Positions 45,601 through 56,655 of a DNA stretch of 64,000 bases are shown one piece after another. Both the position numbers and the translations under genes were made by a program. The notes under the pieces were generated by a model. The model did not search any database. It had not been told where the DNA came from and worked only from the letters and a program-made list of their open reading frames with translations. The stretch comes from Rosa chinensis (Eukaryota; Streptophyta; Magnoliopsida; Rosales; Rosaceae), in the NCBI RefSeq assembly GCF_002994745.2, contig NC_037094.1, positions 45,769,139-45,833,138 on the forward strand, given 5' to 3'. The first letter of the stretch is position 1; the number at the start of each line of letters is the position of its first letter.

Positions 45601-45861
45601 GCAGCCCATTTGCGCAATCTCCAGAATAAGCGGCGAGTATCACGTTTCTACAACGCCAGGGTTAAGGCCCGCAACCTCCAACTGGGGGACTGGGTGATGA
45701 AAGAAGCTATACCCCCACCGACGAAACTCCGCCCAACTTGGGAAGGTCCATACAAAATTGTAGAGGTCGTTGGCCCGGGAACCTTCTACTTAATGGACAA
45801 GGATGGCGTCACAACGACCCACCCTTGGAATATCGAACACCTTCGGTATTACTACAAATAG
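42614..45861 (+). pseudogene. Gypsy pol region: reverse transcriptase, RNases H, integrase, with stops and a frameshift
   Basis: Reverse transcriptase has LPRIDQLVDATAGHELLSMM and the catalytic YVDDML. RNase H follows near 43600-44060. A second, plant-type RNase H (LHVDGSASAKASGAG ... NNMAEYEAL) is at about 44165-44450. Integrase has the HHCC region (IHGGECGNHSGARSLANRTM, CHKCQ) and DDE core residues in WGLDLMGKF and ITDNGTQFNN. Stops lie at 43439 (TGA), 43850 (TAG) and 45310 (TAA), and the frame shifts near 44457 in an A run. The element cannot make its own enzymes from this copy. Confidence 0.87.
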
Positions 45862-46261
45862 TCATACCGCTACCCAAGAGCATCTTGACTTAGCTAAATT
45901 TTTGTTCAATATTTAGCTAAGGGAAGCTACCCAACGGGTACGACCCAGCTTTTGTAAACGCTGTTCAGACAGCTATCAATGAAACGAGGAATTATTCAAA
46001 CCATTGTTACCAAGTCTAGCACTGAGGGCAACTGGCAACGCCAGTCAGCGGACTACGTCTGCTACATTGTGCACTTGGACCAATTTTAATTCCTTTAATG
46101 TTTCATTCATGACCAAAAGCAGGTATCAAGACTTCTAGCGGCACACACATTATCATAAACAGAAACAAACACTTGGAATTTGGGTGCCAACAAATTTCAT
46201 TCATCTCAAAACATAATTACATCATTATGCCTCAGCGGCCATACAAAAATTTTCCTACTAT

Positions 46262-48994
46262 TTAGGGGTTGACGGGATTGGCGGGATCAGCAGGGTTGGT
46301 TGGGTCGACCCCGCTACCTTCAACAGTTCCACCGGTGGCCTGCGGAGGATGGGAGCGGCTCGTCTGATCGGACCCTCGGGCCGTGGGGCTGGGAGTCTCT
46401 ATCGTGCCATCCGCCCGGGTGTGGGCCGCCAAGAACCCGGCGCGGGACTCCTCGGATTGCGTAGGCATCCGCTGGGAGTCACCTTCTGGAGGCTCGCCAC
46501 TCTCCCCGCTACCCGAAAGGACTCCGGGACCAGATGCGGCAGGGGGAGCGGTACTTGTTGTCGGCGGCGCTTCTTTCCTTGGCTGCACGACTGGCATTGC
46601 CGCTTTCGCCGAGTCAATGGCGCCCTTCTGCCACAACATCTCCACATTGGCCAGGGCACCGGCCTTGGCTGCGTCGTTCAGCGCCTTCTTGTGGACTGCC
46701 GACTGCTTATACGATTCAACAGCGGCAGCCGCAGCACGGCTTCCCTCAGCCTCCAGGCGAGCGACCTCACCTTCCAGCCGCTTGATCTCAGCTTGTTTAG
46801 CGGCGGACTCCCGCTGAAGGATCTCAATTTTCTTCTCCTTCGCGGTCACCCGGTCCTGTACCAGAGACATATCCTGCTCCAGCTTGGCGTACCGCTCATT
46901 CTGGTCCAGGTGCCGCTCAATGGCAAAGTTCGGCTTGCCCCTGGCATCCGCCGCATCGCAGTCGGCCTTTGCCAGACGTTGCTCGACATCAGCCAACTTC
47001 TCCTGTGTCTTCCCCAAGTCCCTCTGGAGGCCCGCCACTTCCTCCCTCAGCTCCCGCTCAACCAGAGGCTGCTTGGACGCCGCCTGGAACATCTCGTGAA
47101 GCCCAACGGCGACGTGCCCAAAGGCTGTGCTGAAGGGCGACTCGCTGACGGCGGTCGACCGAACAATCCCCTCCAGACCGCCGAAACCTAGCCGCTCGCA
47201 CAGGTGATACAGGAAGTCCCGCTCACCATCATTAAGGAACTCGGCGTAGGCAGCGAATGAGTCCAGGCCGCTCGCACCCACCTCTTCTGCCACATCCGCA
47301 ACAGCCCCGGGCGGAGCCTGCCTCGACTTCTTGGGTTGCTCTCGGGCCCCCGTTACTTCCACTTCCTCCTCATCGCCAGAGTCCGGCTGGAGGCGTTTTA
47401 GCTGGAGCACCCGCGTGCTCCCAGCAACGGTTGGCCTCGAACTCCCCGCCAGCGGCGCCAACCCCGGTATGGTAACACCCTCGGTGGGGCGCACCGCTTT
47501 CTTCGCCAAGCCGCGCCGAAGGGCCGGCGCCTCTCTTTCCTCGGCGCTACTTCACTCGTCCCGCCGGTCCCCGCCTGGATGGCGGGCAGCCCATCACCAC
47601 CAAGATGGGAGTGGTGTGGCATTGGCAGCACCACGGGAACCTCTGACTGGCTCAGCGCCAGTGTCTCCGGATCCACCACCGTCTTTTGTGCCTCCATCCC
47701 GGAAGCATACATGGCTTCCAGGAAGTTATCAATTTCAGCGCGGTCCATGGCTATAGAAAAGGCATCGCAGCTAGCCTTATTTCCCGGCGGAGTCTCTGCA
47801 AAAGTTGGTAGCAGGTCAGTTAGCATGGGACAATCCCACCAAAGGTACGATACAGCTAAGGTTACTTACCAACGGCGCGTGTCAACTGTTGGGCTACCAG
47901 CAACTCCCACTCGCTAAGTAGACGGAAGTCCAGCAAGTTGCGGTTCCGCCAGCAACCTCTGATGCGCGCTACCCGGCACTCTTCTTCACGAGTAAGGTTG
48001 TACCGCAACCCCGCTGCACAAACAAGTCATCATCATCAGTAGAGCACAAAAAAAAAAAAAAAAAAAAAAAACACAAACCACCAGTCGTATTCAGCGGAAA
48101 CAACAAACAACCTCGGATGGGTTGGAACTCTGACTTAATTCTAAACGACGGCTCCCCCTCGTTAGCCCCCACCTGGTACTCCCATCTCGCTGTGGCAACG
48201 CAAAACGAGCCCCGCCAGTACGACATGGAGTCCCGCAGGTTTTCAATCAGCTTGGGCGCTCCTTGCCGACGGCTGAGGTTCACTTGCCCTCTACAACCCT
48301 GGCGCTTCACGTACACCAGTTCATAGAAGTGCAGCACCTCCGCCATGGTCGGTCCTTCGCAACCAGACAACCGCCACAGCGAGTTGAGTGACAGCAGTAA
48401 CCGCCACATGTTGGGGCACACTTGCCCAAAGGCAATGCCAAACTCGCACAGCAGAATCTGAAGGTTGGGCACCAGCGGGAGAGTCACTCCCTCGCGGAAT
48501 ATGGCCTCGTGCACCGCAGCATGACCCACCGGCAAAATCGAAGCTTTCTCCTCTACCGATGGTGGACGTAGCTTCACTGCCCCGGGCAACCGGAACACCC
48601 GCTTCAGACGGTTGACGGCAACTGCTGTCATCCTACCTCCCGCCTCGTCAACGGGAGTGCCGTCCTCGAACACCCACGCAGACTCGGTATCCTCCCCCGT
48701 GTTACCTCCCCCGCTAGCGGAACCGCTGGCGGCACTATTACTTTCTAGCCGCTCCTCATGCAAGGTATGCGCAACGGCAACCTCCCCCGCCCTAGAACTC
48801 TCCGGACGCGACGCACGACCCATATCTACGTCCCACGGAATGGTCTGTAGCGGCTCGACTTCTAGCTGTTCTGGCAGTGAGGTTCCTGCACGGGCAGACG
48901 GACGCAACGAGTCAATAAAATTTCTATCCGCCGCGCTGAACGACACTTCAGATCCGGAATCCTCACTGCTCGAGATCTCTATGACGTCGGCCAT
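46262..48994 (-). pseudogene. Antisense spliced gene of the Gypsy element
   Basis: On the strand opposite to gag-pol, three exons fit: 48112-48994 (MADVIEISSSEDSGSE ...), 47870-48015 and 46262-47795, with GT...AG introns and matching phases. Exon one has LRPPSVEEKASILPVGHAAV and ALHFY-like segments of the plant transposon-associated proteins often found in large plant elements; exon two reads LTREEECRVARIRGCWRNRN; exon three ends in a long Ala/Glu/Lys-rich coiled coil (about 46600-47100). A frameshift near 47515 interrupts exon three. Function is unknown. Antisense extra frames are known in Tat-lineage elements. Confidence 0.65.
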
Positions 48995-49764
48995 CCCAAA
49001 AAAAACCCTAAAACCCAAATCAGTTAGCTCACACAGGATCTAACCTATCCCTATAACAGTTAGTGCCCAAGAACATCAACAACACCCAACCCAGAAAATG
49101 CCAAAACAAGAACGAACACAGACTAAAACCCAGATTCGACCATCTAGAAAAGCCCTAACAACCCCAATTGTCAATCACAACCACCCTTCCCCAAACCCAC
49201 TCACACCCTCACAGTACGTCGACAGAGCATATCACGGAAAAACACATAAACCCAACAACGCAGACACCCAATCAAACAGGAAAAAGGCTAGATTACCAAC
49301 CTTGACAGTGGAGCCTCTGACAGCAGTGTGCACACTACTCTTCGCAGCCGGAGATCGTCTGTTCGTCCACGCGTAAGAACTCGCCAATATCACCTCACTT
49401 TTCTCCTCCGATTTCAAACAGAGAACACTTGAAGATGACGACGGCACAGTTCGAAGTTTAGAGCAGTGCCAAATATGCGACCTTCCCCCCCTTTTATGTC
49501 AACGTCAAACAATCCCACGCCGTCCGTTTAAAAAACGACATCGACTGCCAGCCGTACGCGTGTCCAACAGCTGCAGTTACTCTCCGGATTAACCGAGGCG
49601 TCGCCTCGGTTACGAAATCCATCATTACTCAACATTAATGGCGAGGAGACGGCTCGACGAAGGGGACACGCCTCTGCACGCTAACCCTTTGGGGGCTTGC
49701 CACGTGTCCACCACCATCAGACGAAGCGTCCGACCGAAGCCACAACTTTTGGTTAGAAGGCCCC

Positions 49765-50226
49765 AAGTATCGAAGTCCGCTGAGCGAAACCCCGCTAGCG
49801 GAACTTCTCTTTTATCATCTGCCAAGTATTGAAGTCCGCTGAGCGAAACCCCGCCAGCGGAACTTCTCACTTGTCATCTTCCAAGTATCGAAGTCCGCTG
49901 AGCGAAACCCCGCTAGCGGAACTTCTCACTTGTCACCTTCCAAGTATCGAAGTCCGCTGAGCGAAACCCCGCTAGCGGAACTTCTCACTTGTCACCTTCC
50001 AAGTATCGAAGTCCGCTGAGCGAAACCCCGCTAGCGGAACTTCTCACTTGTCACCTTCCAAGTATCGAAGTCCGCTGAGCGAAACCCCGCTAGCGGAACT
50101 TCTCACTTGTCATCTGTCGAGTATCGAAGTCCGCTGAGCGAAACCCCGCTAGCGGAACTTCTCACTTGTCATCTGTCGAGTATCGAAGTCCCCTGAGCGA
50201 AACCCCGCTAGCGGCACTTCTCACTC
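49765..50226 (+). repeat. Minisatellite, 8 copies of about 59 bp, within the Gypsy element
   Basis: Each unit is AAGTATCGAAGTCCGCTGAG, CGAAACCCCGCTAGCGGAAC and TTCTCACTTGTCACCTTCC or near variants. Starts are near 49765, 49825, 49881, 49939, 49998, 50057, 50119 and 50178. Most units contain the perfect palindrome CCGCTAGCGG. Located between the antisense gene and the 3' LTR. Confidence 0.93.
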
Positions 50227-50813
50227 GACAATTGGCAAGGGGCAGCCTAGGTTGTATGGCACCGCCGGCAGGGCCCTCCATCTTGCAAACCCCGTGTATT
50301 GCTGAGCGTAGTTCCGCTCAGTAACCACGGCCGAACACGTCTACCCGACGCTGTTTTCCTGCTGCATCCAGCGGGGGGTATCCGCCAACGGCGGATCCCC
50401 AGGCTACGCCTCCTTTCTGTCAGCGACCGCCACGCGGCGTTGTAGTCAGACCGTCCCTACGGGACACGGGGACTTGTCAACAGTCTACGATGACCCTGAT
50501 CAGGTACGTTGACCCCCGCCACTCGGGTACTAAGATTGGGCTCGCAACCCAACACCTTCTGCTCTGTGCAGCTTCCCCTCATCAAACAATTTGCAGATCA
50601 TCCGGAGGTCCGTCTTGGCTAGGGAGTGGGGGATTCCCTGGCGGGCCCGGCAGGGGCCCACCCGAAAGGGTATAAAGCGTTTGCTCAGTAAACCCATGGT
50701 TGACGACGCACTGATGCTAATTATGCTGTTGCAAGTCTACCGGAGGTAACGCTTCACACCGCCGATCAACTCCCCAACCAAGATTGCCCTCCTTGACTGG
50801 GGACTTGGGGACT

Positions 50814-51318
50814 TGTACCTACATACGCTAGAACGAGCATAATTAGCTATAATGAGCCACGCTCATTGTGCCGCCGGAGGTACCGAATCTCACCAAGGGA
50901 ATGACCTGCGAAGTCACGGCCAGGCGGGCTACCGCTTGAGCCCCGGACCGCCCCCAGATCACCGCTGACGCGCCGCCACGCGCCGCGTCAAGATAGCATC
51001 AGAAGCCCCTGACGCTGGGAATCGAAGCACAGCAGTCCCACATCGGAAACAAGAAGAAGATCAACCCCTTCCTCGCCTATAAAAGGTTCTCTCCTCTCTC
51101 CTCATTAATTACGCAATTACTACTCATTTATTATTATGCTGCGCATACAGTGACTGACTTAGGCATCGAAGAAGTGAAGACCGCCCAACGCGGTCTCCCT
51201 TTGACGTCCTGTCTATCGTGTTGCAGTAACCGGAAGCACCTAATCCTAGGAGTAGCGGTCCTCCCACCGGACCCGCGTTAAGTAAGGAATCGGCCACCGC
51301 CGGACCTGAGCATTAACA
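50814..51318 (+). repeat. Gypsy 3' LTR
   Basis: 505 bp, same ends as the 5' LTR and no length difference; mostly transition differences. Confidence 0.93.
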
Positions 51319-51323
51319 CCCCA

Positions 51324-51905
51324 AAATCAAACGCTCCCACATCTGGTCCATCAAATCCACATCCTTAAGAAACATGGACCTCACCAAGCTCACACCCATC
51401 GTGGCCATGCTCGCTGGCAACGCTAGATCGATGCGCGTGAGCCTCTCAACACAGTCGTTTCTCAGCACAGAGAAAGGGAAATCATACTTGTCACACGGGG
51501 CTCAATCTTCCTCAATCCAAAGATGGTACTCTTTGTCGATGAAGAAATCGAGGTCAGGCTCACGCACCTGGAAGCGCGTGACGGCAGAGCACACCCAAGA
51601 GTCGATGTGGGAGGTGTAGTACTGGTAGAAGATGAAAGAGAGGTGGAAGGTTTTGATTGGAGAATTGGGGCGGAGAATGAAAGCGCGGTTGACGAACTCG
51701 ACGAAGCCGTGGCTCGTGATGGGGAGGGGTTCGGCGTCGTTGACCGGGAAGAGGTGGTAGGAGAACTCGAGGAAGCGGAGACGGGACCAGAGGGATCGCC
51801 ATTGGCAGGAGACGAGGGAGTTGTGGATGGCCTCTAAGGTCGGAATCAAGGAGAGGATTTGGATCAGAATTTCATCGGGAAGATCGTTTAGGGTTCGATT
51901 GGGTT
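51324..51905 (-). pseudogene. Captured F-box/LRR gene fragment
   Basis: The minus strand reads an F-box (LNDLPDEILIQILSLIPTLE then SLVSCQWRSLWSRLRFLEFS) and the start of an LRR-type region (FVEFVNRAFILRPNSPIKTF, SWVCSAVTRFQVREPDLDFF). A stop after LWIEED near 51505 is followed by more recognisable sequence (SVLRNDCVERLTRIDL). No in-frame ATG precedes the F-box. The fragment stops at the Gypsy TSD. Confidence 0.75.
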
Positions 51906-51926
51906 TGGATTTGGGGCTTGAATTTC

Positions 51927-51928
51927 AG

Positions 51929-51966
<38 letters not shown>

Positions 51967-52000
51967 CAGACGAAGGATAATGAGAGAGAGAGAGAGAGGA
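51927..52000 (+). repeat. (GA)n runs
   Basis: Two GA tracts, about 51933-51962 and 51980-51998, separated by AGCAGACGAAGGATAATG. Confidence 0.9.
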
Positions 52001-52013
52001 AAAATGCTTAGAG

Positions 52014-52408
52014 AAAAAAAAAATTAATTGATATGTGAATGGACGAAAGTACCCTTGTAAATTTGCCAGCTAGCAAGTTCCGTAACGGAGGTAACAGCCA
52101 TATGTACCAATCTTCGGTCAGGCAGAGAACTTCAGGTACCGTATTGATTTTTTTTTTTGTCAGGTACCAAAAGTTATAAGGAGCCAAAGGCGGGGTACCG
52201 TACGGACCATTTTCCCTAAAATAAAGGGTAAATTGGTCATTTTAAGTTGAAAATTGCCAGCTGGCAGGTTCCGTAACGGAGGTAACGGCCATATGTACCA
52301 ATCTTCGGTCGGGCAAAGAACTTTAGGTACCGTATTGATTTTTTTTTTTTGTCAGGTACCAAAAGTTATAAGGAGCCAAAGGCGGGGTACCGTACGGACC
52401 ATTTTCCC
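52014..52408 (-). repeat. Right terminal repeats, inverted copies A' then B'
   Basis: The inner copy (52014-52216) carries AATTAATTGATATGTGAATG and so pairs with the outer-left copy A. The outer copy (52217-52408) carries TGGTCATTTTAAGTTGAAAA and so pairs with the inner-left copy B. Confidence 0.85.
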
Positions 52409-52639
52409 TTTTTCAAAAGGAAAATGTCAGTTGTACGGTTGTACCCCCACGTATCCAATTTAATTACAAAAATTCGTATCCTATTCAGATACGACGTATC
52501 CAGACCGTATCTAAATCAGGATCCTCGTATCCGAGCGTATCCAAGCCGTATCATACCCGTATCCCGGATCGGTACGGGATACGAGGCCAAAATGCCGTAT
52601 CCATGCTTCATACTGTACATTATTATTAGGTTTTGCTGA

Positions 52640-55099
52640 TGAATGCTCTTTTGTGCTTATGCATAAATAAAAACTAACATGCTGAATCTGGCTGCCTTGA
52701 TGAAATCTTTACAAACTTCCTCAATTTTATGCTTCTGCATTGCTCTGGGGCTTTTCAATTCTTCTAGCAGGGCTAGATCGAGTTTGTTACATTCAAACCA
52801 ATATTGTCATGTAATTAATCTCAAATCATGAGGCTGGTTCAAGCTACGCTATACTGTTACATTTCATTTCATTCTATATAATGTACTAGACTAGTTAAAG
52901 ATCACGCGCTTTGCTGCGGGTAGTATAAACTATAAATGCATTCAAGTCGTATAACAATTGTAAATTGCTTCTTTTTTTTTTTCTAACTGAACTAACAACT
53001 AACAAAATCAAACGAAAAGAATTCAAATAGGCAAACCAATTCAAAACAAAATAGAACAGAAACCAACCAAAATCAGAAAGGAACAATATGTTAAATATTT
53101 TCCTTCAGTTCTAGATTACTGACTCTATCACATTCTCACTTCACATTCAGTGAAGATAGCAGTTCTTTTTAACCGATCCAATCATTCATAGGTGAAAATT
53201 TTCAAGTTAGGCGCCATCTTTTCTAAGCTCTTTAAAACCTCTGATAGTGTTTTGCAATCTAGTAGCTCTTCTTAATTGTGTGTAGTCCATGATGGGGAAG
53301 CACACGGTTTCTTTGAAACTGGTTCATCACATTGATTGTCCAATCCAACACCAAGGTGAGGAAAAAAAAAATCTTCTTTTCTGATCAGTGAAGGTAGAGG
53401 AGATATTCATCATGGTATTGCATTTGAAGTCATTATAGAGAAAATTTATTTTCTTGATCTTCCTCTGTTATCAGTATAATTAGTACAATTAAGAGTGGTA
53501 CCTCAATGTGTGTTGGGGTTGGGTATTCAATCATTGAATCAAGTAGTTAAGAAGCTACAAAACATTGTTTAGCTACCTACACACTTGACTTATTTACTCT
53601 TGGATAATTGGAACATGTTCGAGTGGGATTTCAACTCCAAGCTCAAACCGAGCAATCATGACTCCATAGGAAGCTTCAATGATTCATTGCCAGACATTGG
53701 CTGAGACATGGCATTCACCCAATTCTCCATGGATAGGCAATAAGTTCAGGAAAGTTTTACCATCTTCAATTTCTGTGTGATTACTGGATATAGATAGAGC
53801 TTAGCGATCTCTCTTTTTAAAATTTGATCAGTAACACTTTATACAGAGAGAGACAATACAATGTAATTGAGCAAGATAATTGAGATATATATACATATGG
53901 AGAAAATAAGGATGTAGATCAATTACCTTAACAGCTGTCAGATATATTGAAGGATCAGGATTTTACTCTGTCATACCATCACCTGCAAACAAAAATGAAA
54001 GGAAATAGTAAACTTATGTGTGAGCCAGGTATGTAAATGAAAAATCTACACAAAATCATATATTAAACTATAAGTGTGCAGTTCTATGTTAGAGATTGAA
54101 GTTCACTGTTTTATTCACACTTCATAAGAATTAGCAGATCTGGGGAAATAAATTTGGCACCAAGCGTGTGTATTTACAGCTTAAAGTATTAAATTTCTAG
54201 TATACATGAACCCTTCCTATTACCTTTCTTTCATTGATGTCAAAGCCTTTCACTGATTTTATCAATACCAAATCACAACATCGCTCAATCCAGGCTTAAT
54301 GTAACCCAGTGATGTACCAGTGATGGCTTAACAGAAGTTCTCTCTGTCGGGGTAACAACAAAACCCATCATCAAAAAAATGGGAAATTGATTGACATGAA
54401 ACCAACAACCAAAATCGATTGCCTTTTTTTTTGGCCTCAGTCAAGAACAGCCAACAATTGGCTGGGCAAGGCAAGACCGGTGGAAGCAAAAAATTCACTT
54501 ACCTGGTTAACACATCAGCAAATCCCTCCCTTTGTCCAGTCAAAGTGCAGCCGCTGCACTTGCTCTTAGGAAAGCTTGGAGTGGCAACATATTGGCACTG
54601 GCTGCATGAACTGTTGAACCACTTTTCATTTTTGGCAAACATGCTGCAGTTGACATTAGCAATGTAGTTGGTTAGTAGATGTTAACTATCTTTCTACCGT
54701 GATCCTTCAATAGTTTGAGATGGGTTAGTTAAGTTAAGCTTTCCATCTAACTTGGAATTGGAATAGGAATGCTGATTCCCAAATGAAACGCTTATTCTAT
54801 CTCAAGATTTGTCCAATCCAAAGCCATTTACATTCTGGTTGCTTGGTAGGGTAATGATTCCCTACTGGCATTATACACTGGCATTATACAGAGCCAAACA
54901 CTAGAAAGAGTTGGGCTGTGCTTGTACACGAGTGAACTTAAACTGAACAGTGGACAAACAACATGTTCTTTCAAAATTGTTAATGCTTCTCGGTAGTGAG
55001 GATATCCCTACAAGTGGAAAGCATTGTTTTTGTTATGTGTTCCAAAATATGGAGAGCTGCATCACTACATGTCACACAGTTTGTTTCACCTGTCCCGCG
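52640..55099. other. Spacer with little recognisable content
   Basis: AT-rich. Apart from the exon-like piece at 54503-54643, I see no confident coding sequence. A minus-strand stretch near 53190-53270 reads LLDCKTLSEVLKSLEKMAPN but without support on either side. Confidence 0.4.
54503..54643 (-). pseudogene. Isolated exon with a Cys-pair pattern
   Basis: A 141-bp open stretch lies between a clean acceptor (CTGCAG) and donor (GTAAGT) on the minus strand. It encodes KNEKWFNSSCSQCQYVATP and SKCSGCTLTGQREGF, i.e. two CxxC pairs 13 residues apart, like the zinc ribbon of replication protein A-type OB-fold proteins. No neighbouring exons were found. Could be a gene fragment or chance. Confidence 0.35.
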
Positions 55100-55290
55100 G
55101 ACACAAAACTCACAAAAACGAGTAGAATCCAGAAGTCAAGAAGTAGGGAAACAAGGTGGAGAAAAACTCCGCCTCCGCCGCCACCGCCCTTAAGCCAACC
55201 AACTGTGCCCCTCCTAGTTGTAGGTTCACCACTAGTGGCCATGTTGAAATTTTGTCGAAGATGGCTGCCTTGGAGTAAATCCTAGCAGAG
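55100..55290 (-). mobile_element. Fragment of the short LINE-like retroposon family
   Basis: Resembles 33040-33230 of the third copy: GTAGGGAAACA, AAGCCAACCAACT, ATGTTGAAATTTTGTCGAAGA-like and AATCCTAGCAGAG segments keep order and spacing. No TSD found. Confidence 0.6.
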
Positions 55291-55884
55291 TAAAAATTTC
55301 GGAGAACTGAAGTTTGCTCAGTATTTGCTTTTGTCTCGCTTGACCATCGTATTTCTTCGTGAGTTAAGCACATTACCTTCTTTCTACAGTTCTACTATAC
55401 TTAAAACATTGAAATTTGTATAAAAGTAACTTAATTATTGTCACGCCCCTGATTTTACACACATGAAAATCGATATATATAACCCCATAATTATATATGC
55501 GTGAACGTTCAGCCATCAATACAATATATATTTCTATTACTTTTTCCTTTTAACCCAAGTACATATTGATGCCCTGAACCCACTATCTCAATATTGACCC
55601 GCTCCATAGAGTCATATATTACATAAGCTTACGAATTAAATTGTCAACAACAAAATAAAACGTAAATGTTGCTCAGAGTTAACTATACAACGGAAGTCCT
55701 TATCGACGGTAAAATTACAAAAATGGCTTCCTACCGTAAAGCTGCAAAGGCGCTACCTTAGCTTCAGCCCCGATTATCCTAACCTGCAGGATTAACCCCT
55801 ACACCGTTTGAATAGTGTACCGGGTTGCCACACAACAAACCAGGTAAGCTTTTGCAAGCCCGTATGAGTAACTCAAAACACACA

Positions 55885-56190
55885 TGCACAACTCACGCCA
55901 AAATAAGGAAAACAACTCACGCTTTGAATTCTTAAAACACGAAATAAAGGAGAATAACTCACACTTTAATTTCCTTCCAAATCGAAATAAAAGAAAGCAA
56001 CTCACACCTTGTTTTCTTTTAAAACGGAACATAGAAAACAACTCACACTTGAATTCTATCAATAAAACATAGAAAGCAACTCACACCTTGATTTCTATCA
56101 AAACGTTAATAAGGAAAACAACTCACACCTTGTCCCCTTAAAAACCATTAATAAGGAAGCAACTCACACCTTGTTCCCTAAAAATACGTA
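55885..56190 (-). repeat. Tandem array within the solo LTR, about 8 units of 42 bp
   Basis: AACTCACACCTTG-type cores recur about every 38-44 bases, each followed by an A-rich stretch such as AATAAGGAAAAC or ACATAGAAAGC. Confidence 0.85.
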
Positions 56191-56409
56191 ATGTCATGAG
56201 TTGTAAATAACCAATTCCTGTTACCCCATGAATTACCTATATGGTAGACAGATTAGAGCTCTAACTGAAAATGTAACCACTCGTTCGGCCAAAGACGTGG
56301 TCACCAGAGATTCTGCCCAAGGTCTTAGACCTTCGATCCTCGAGCCGCACTGTCCCTTGGAGCAAATCATTAAAGGAGTCGCATTGGACCTAAAATGTTA
56401 CACAAATCG

Positions 56410-56655
56410 CAACGCTTTTGAAAACAATCGAAATCAACATTTCCATAATCATTGTTTTCCGAAAAAGCCATAACACAAAACAATAAAAAGCATCAATTCA
56501 TGCCTATTGTTTTCATACCCAAATCTCAACACTTTTCTCAAATCTCAATGCTTTTCAAAACAAATCGAAATCAATCATTTCCACAAATCATTTGTTTTCT
56601 AAAAGCCACACCCCAAAACAATAAAAAGCATCATTTCATGCATATTGTTTTTATA
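56410..56655 (-). repeat. Tandem duplication within the solo LTR, about 125-bp unit
   Basis: Both units hold AATCGAAATCAA, CATTTCCA, TTGTTTTC and AACAATAAAAAGCATCA. Diverged. Confidence 0.75.

Larger units (their letters stand above)
39587..51318 (+). mobile_element. Ty3/Gypsy Tat-lineage LTR retrotransposon, 11.7 kb
   Basis: Two 505-bp LTRs (TG...CA), 5-bp TSD CCCCA at 39582-39586 and 51319-51323, a primer-binding site right after the 5' LTR (TTGGCGTCGTCTGTGGGAA) and a purine-rich tract (GGGGACTTGGGGACT) right before the 3' LTR. Internal order is gag, protease, reverse transcriptase, RNase H, a second plant-type RNase H, integrase, then a long 3' region with an antisense gene and a minisatellite. 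The extra RNase H and antisense gene point to the Tat lineage. The LTRs differ at about 13 positions by eye, so the insertion is fairly young. Confidence 0.92.
38534..52408. mobile_element. MULE-like element(s) with captured gene fragments, split by a Gypsy element
   Basis: About 190-bp terminal repeats face each other at 38534-38930 and 52014-52408, each side holding two copies. Ends start GGGAAATTGTCCGTACGG and, inverted, GGGAAAATGGTCCGTACGG. No transposase is present. Between the repeats, once the 11.7-kb Gypsy is set aside, lie fragments of an F-box gene and of a probable membrane-protein gene on the same strand, as in Pack-MULEs. Flanks TTTTTAAAG and TTTTTCAAA are only a rough 9-bp TSD. 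Confidence 0.6.

Noticed and set aside
46349..47191. 280-codon plus-strand frame in the Gypsy 3' region
   Set aside because: Shadow of the antisense gene, whose spliced reading and coiled-coil pattern make better sense.
49765..50226. CRISPR-like regular array
   Set aside because: Repeats are contiguous with no unique spacers, lie inside a retrotransposon, and the DNA is plant nuclear.
53161..53340. Minus-strand LRR-like stretch
   Set aside because: About 25 readable residues with a stop on one side and no splice-consistent neighbours; too weak to call.
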